Notes under the pieces: model-generated | Told to the model about the DNA's origin: nothing | Databases searched by the model: none | What the model saw: only the letters and a program-made list of their open reading frames with translations | Made by a program: the position numbers and the translations under genes | Shown: piece by piece, positions 61,228-64,000 of the stretch | How the letters are laid out: every line of letters begins with the position of its first letter | Position numbering within the stretch: the first letter of the stretch is position 1 | Assembly (NCBI GenBank): GCA_963784995.1 | Contig: CAWATZ010000002.1 | Location: 310,001 to 374,000 of the forward strand | From: CAWATZ01 sp963784995 | GTDB lineage: Bacteria; Planctomycetota; Planctomycetia; Gemmatales; Gemmataceae | Reading direction: 5' to 3' | DNA: 64,000 bases

Positions 61228-62976
61228 ATGAAAGTCCCTTGCCCCTTCCTCTTGTTGGCACCTCTGCTGGCCAGCAGCCTGTTGGCGGGGTGTCAAAAGA
61301 GCGTTCTCCCGGAACCCGCCGTCAAGTCAACCGAACCCTGTTGTGAGCAAACCGGTCCACCCTGGTTCGAGGAGGTCACGGCCAAATCCGGATTGGATTT
61401 CATCCACGATGCCGGTCCGGTGGGCAGTTACTTCATGCCGCAGAGCATCGGCTCGGGGGGTGCCCTGCTGGATTTCAACAACGACGGCCTGCTCGATCTG
61501 TACCTGATCCACAACGGCGGCCCCAAGGGCAAGACCAATCAGCTGTATCAGCAGCAAAAGGACGGCACCTTCAAGGACGTCTCGGCCGGCAGCGGCCTGG
61601 ACGTGGCCGGCTACTGCATGGGAGTGGCCGTCGCCGACGTCAACAACGACGGCTTCGCCGACGTGCTGCTCACCCAGTATGGGGCCATCAAGCTGTTTCG
61701 GAACAACGGCAACGGCACCTTCACTGACGTCTCCCAGCAAGCGGGAATCCACAGCCCGCTGTGGGCGGTCTCGGCCAGCTTCGTGGACTACGACCGCGAT
61801 GGCTGGCTCGACCTCGTCGTCGTCAACTACGTCGATTATGACCCGTCCTGGGTGTGCGCGGATCGGGCTGGGGTGCAGACGTTTTGCGCCCCGAAAACGT
61901 TCAAGGGCACGGTCAGCAAGCTCTTTCACAACAAGGGGTTGACTGCGGCAGCGCCGGGAAAACCGGCCCAGGTGTGCTTCGAGGACGTGTCGCTGGCTTC
62001 GGGCCTCGGGCGCAAGCCGGGCCCGGCCCTGGGGGTCATCTGCGCCGACTTCAACGGTGATGGCTGGCCTGACATCTTCGTCGCCAACGACGGCGTGGCC
62101 AACCACCTGTGGATCAACCAGCGCGACGGCACGTTCCAGGAAGAAGCCATCCAGCGCGGCCTGGCCTACAACGAGATGGGCGTCGGCGAGGCCAACATGG
62201 GGGTGGCCCTGGGGGACGTGGACGGCGACGGCCTGTTCGACCTCTTCGTCACGCACGTCCTCACGGAAACGAACACGCTGTGGAAACAGGGCCCGCGCGG
62301 CCTGTTCCGCGATCAGACCACGCCGTTCGGCCTGCGCTGGCCGAAATGGCGTGGCACCGGCTGGGGGACGGTCCTGGCCGATTTTGACCACGACGGCCAC
62401 AATGACCTGGCCCTGGTGAATGGCGCGGTGATGCGGGATTCGACCCAGGTCAATCCGGATCTGGGTCCGTTCTGGAAAGACTACTCGCACCGCAACCATC
62501 TGTTTCGCAATGACGGCAAGGGGCGCTTTCACGATCTGAGTCCGAACAATGCCGCCTTTTGCGGCACTCCCCGGGTCAGCCGGGGCCTGCTGGTCGGCGA
62601 CCTGAACAACGACGGCGCCCTGGACCTGGTGGTGACCGAGGTCGCGGGGCCCGCCCGGGTGTTCCGCAACGTCGCCCCGAACCCTGGCCGCTGGCTGCTG
62701 ATCCGGGCCGTGGACCCCCGCCTCCACCGCGATGCCTGCGGCGCCGAAATCACCGTCCAGGCAGCCGGCCGACGCTGGTGGAGGCAAGTGCAGCCCGGCA
62801 GCAGCTTTGCGTGCAGCAACGACCCGCGCGTTCATTTCGGTCTGGGTTCGGTAGAGCGGGTCGATGCGATCGAGGTCCTCTGGCCCGATGGACTCAAGGA
62901 AACCTTTGCCGGCACGCCGACCAATCAGCAGCTGCTCCTCGAACGCGGCCGCACGACCCAGGCCGGCAAGCCCTGA
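61228..62976 (+). CDS. FG-GAP/VCBS and ASPIC (UnbV-like) lipoprotein, cassette 3
   Basis: A 582-residue lipoprotein (SLLAGC lipobox, Cys near 22). FG-GAP loops LDFNNDGLLDLYLIHNGGPK, VADVNNDGFADVLLTQYGAI, FNGDGWPDIFVANDGVANHL; ASPIC domain CGAEITVQAAGRRWWRQVQP and HFGLGSVERVDAIEVLWPDG. Intact over its whole length and therefore the best reference for the other two copies. The N-terminus differs from cassette 2 (lipoprotein instead of helix anchor), but from the PPWFEEVTAKSGLDFIHDAG motif they are nearly the same. A TPR gene starts 32 bases after its stop. Confidence 0.92.
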   Translation: MKVPCPFLLLAPLLASSLLAGCQKSVLPEPAVKSTEPCCEQTGPPWFEEVTAKSGLDFIHDAGPVGSYFMPQSIGSGGALLDFNNDGLLDLYLIHNGGPKGKTNQLYQQQKDGTFKDVSAGSGLDVAGYCMGVAVADVNNDGFADVLLTQYGAIKLFRNNGNGTFTDVSQQAGIHSPLWAVSASFVDYDRDGWLDLVVVNYVDYDPSWVCADRAGVQTFCAPKTFKGTVSKLFHNKGLTAAAPGKPAQVCFEDVSLASGLGRKPGPALGVICADFNGDGWPDIFVANDGVANHLWINQRDGTFQEEAIQRGLAYNEMGVGEANMGVALGDVDGDGLFDLFVTHVLTETNTLWKQGPRGLFRDQTTPFGLRWPKWRGTGWGTVLADFDHDGHNDLALVNGAVMRDSTQVNPDLGPFWKDYSHRNHLFRNDGKGRFHDLSPNNAAFCGTPRVSRGLLVGDLNNDGALDLVVTEVAGPARVFRNVAPNPGRWLLIRAVDPRLHRDACGAEITVQAAGRRWWRQVQPGSSFACSNDPRVHFGLGSVERVDAIEVLWPDGLKETFAGTPTNQQLLLERGRTTQAGKP

Positions 62977-63008
62977 CCCCTGACCCCACCCCAACTCCGG
63001 GAGCCGTC

Positions 63009-64000
63009 ATGAGTTCGGAAGCTGATTCCGAGGCCCTTCAAGGCAGCCACGGTCGGAATGGCTGGCGCTGGACCTTGCTCGCCGTCGGGCTGGGCCTGGG
63101 TCTGGTCGGGTTGGGTGTCTGGTGGTCCTGGCCCCAAGCCGCTGCTCCGGAACCGCCGGTCGTGTCGCTCCAGGGGATGGACGCACCGGTGGCGGCCATG
63201 ATTTCCCAGGCCCTGGAGCGTGTCCGGAAGGATCCGCGCGACGGTGCCGCCTGGGGCCAGCTGGGCCAGGTCCTGGAGATCCACGACCGCCAGCTCAATG
63301 CCCTGGACTGCTTCATCCAGGCCGAACGCCTGGATCCCACCGAGCCGCGCTGGCCTTACCGGAGAGCTTACCTGCTTGGCCATTTTCAGGGTCCGGAGCA
63401 GGGCCTGCCGCATCTGCGCCAGGCGGTGGCCCTGGTGGCGCAACGCGATCCAGGCAACCGCGTGCCGCGGTTACGACTGGCGGAAACCTTGCTCCAGATC
63501 GGACGCCTGGACGAAGCCGGGGAACTCCTGACCCAGTTGCTGCGAGAAGACCCCGCCAGCGTCCGCGCTCACTTCCTGGCGGGACTGCTGGCGCTGACCC
63601 GCAACGACTTCGGGCCGGCCGAGGACCATCTCGCCCGGGCCGCGCAGAGTCCCAAAGCGCGGAAGAAAGTGTGCGCCCAGCTGGCCCGGCTCTTCCAGCA
63701 GCAGGGCAAGGAGCCCCTGGCAGCCGAGTTTTCCCGCCGGGCCGCGACCTTGCCAGCCGACCAGCCCTGGTACGACCCCTACGAGGCCGAGTATGCCCGC
63801 CTCGACCGGACCTACATGACCCAGTATCAGAAGACCAAGCTCCTGGAAGCTCAGGGGCAGAAGGAAGAGCTGCTGCTGGCGCTGCACGAGCTGAACCGGG
63901 ACTTCCCCAACAACCATTCCGCACTGGCCCTGGCGACCACGCTGACCCGGATGGGCGAGTGGACCCAGGCGGAAGCAATCTTCCGGCGTGCCCTGGAACA
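63009..64000 (+). CDS. Membrane-anchored TPR protein, cassette 3 (runs off the window)
   Basis: 330 residues are visible from the ATG at 63009 and the frame is open at the edge. About 18 cytosolic residues, one helix (WTLLAVGLGLGLVGLGVWWS), then TPR repeats: AAWGQLGQVLEIHDRQLNAL, LRLAETLLQIGRLDEAGELL, HFLAGLLALTRNDFGPAEDH, LATTLTRMGEWTQAEAIFRR. Intact as far as seen. It has the same domain order as the TPR genes at 46907 and 59665, each directly after an ASPIC gene. Confidence 0.88.
   Translation, partial: MSSEADSEALQGSHGRNGWRWTLLAVGLGLGLVGLGVWWSWPQAAAPEPPVVSLQGMDAPVAAMISQALERVRKDPRDGAAWGQLGQVLEIHDRQLNALDCFIQAERLDPTEPRWPYRRAYLLGHFQGPEQGLPHLRQAVALVAQRDPGNRVPRLRLAETLLQIGRLDEAGELLTQLLREDPASVRAHFLAGLLALTRNDFGPAEDHLARAAQSPKARKKVCAQLARLFQQQGKEPLAAEFSRRAATLPADQPWYDPYEAEYARLDRTYMTQYQKTKLLEAQGQKEELLLALHELNRDFPNNHSALALATTLTRMGEWTQAEAIFRRALE

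Noticed and set aside
61327..62994. A 555-codon minus-strand frame over ASPIC cassette 3
   Set aside because: Repeats in it mirror the FG-GAP repeats on the coding strand; the plus strand has the lipoprotein signal and a promoter.

Overview
The window reads as chromosome of a Planctomycetota bacterium, most likely Gemmatales/Gemmataceae-like. The DNA is GC-rich, and the protein families point the same way: DUF1559 pilin-like proteins, DUF1080 and DUF4159 proteins, a BBP7-type outer-membrane barrel, a zinc-ribbon Ser/Thr kinase fused to WD40 repeats, a planctomycete-type cytochrome c (PSCyt1) segment, FG-GAP/ASPIC (UnbV) proteins paired with TPR proteins, and a methanofuran-pathway MfnB domain. 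I saw no rRNA, tRNA, CRISPR array, integrase or transposase gene.

Layout. 1-6.7 kb: DUF4159/prenyltransferase-repeat proteins (one running off the left edge, one decayed duplicate), a DUF1080 lipoprotein and a smaller repeat protein with a CxxCH motif. 6.9-10.2 kb: BBP7 barrel and a large membrane protein. 10.3-14.7 kb: ASCH-MfnB fusion, HicB-like antitoxin, a methyltransferase/small protein/SLOG operon and a pilin-like DUF1559 protein. 14.8-19.2 kb: broken kinase with 21 WD repeats. 19.3-27.8 kb: an uncharacterised planctomycete protein, a class C beta-lactamase-like hydrolase, a beta-CASP nuclease, a small secreted protein, and two related HEAT-like proteins (one WD40, one TPR). 28-29.3 kb: a tatC gene carrying a cytochrome-type insert. 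29.7-30.4 kb: two small coupled genes. 30.4-39.9 kb: a surface-polysaccharide locus (GT4-GT2 glycosyltransferase, UDP-galactopyranose mutase, sulfotransferase-like, MBOAT O-acyltransferase, two SGNH-like partners, acyltransferase 3). 40.1-43.3 kb: tandem secreted Met/Gly-rich proteins. 43.9-46.8 kb: a CE15-like esterase and an M81 peptidase. 46.9-50.7 kb and 57.8-64 kb: ASPIC-TPR cassettes. 50.8-57.7 kb: DUF1559 pilin, ABC ATPase, FtsX-type permease, Cys-rich small protein, solitary FG-GAP/ASPIC protein, NosL-like protein and a polytopic membrane protein.

Two features stand out across the window. First, many gene ends carry long, often base-perfect palindromes (arms of about 27-57 bp) from at least eight sequence families. 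One copy interrupts a kinase at its catalytic loop, and one is translated in frame between the two domains of a glycosyltransferase. Second, about ten genes carry single-base frameshifts while their neighbours are intact. These are either real decay or indel errors in the assembly, and read data would be needed to tell which. The most unusual single gene is tatC, whose first periplasmic loop contains a PSCyt1-like heme-binding segment.
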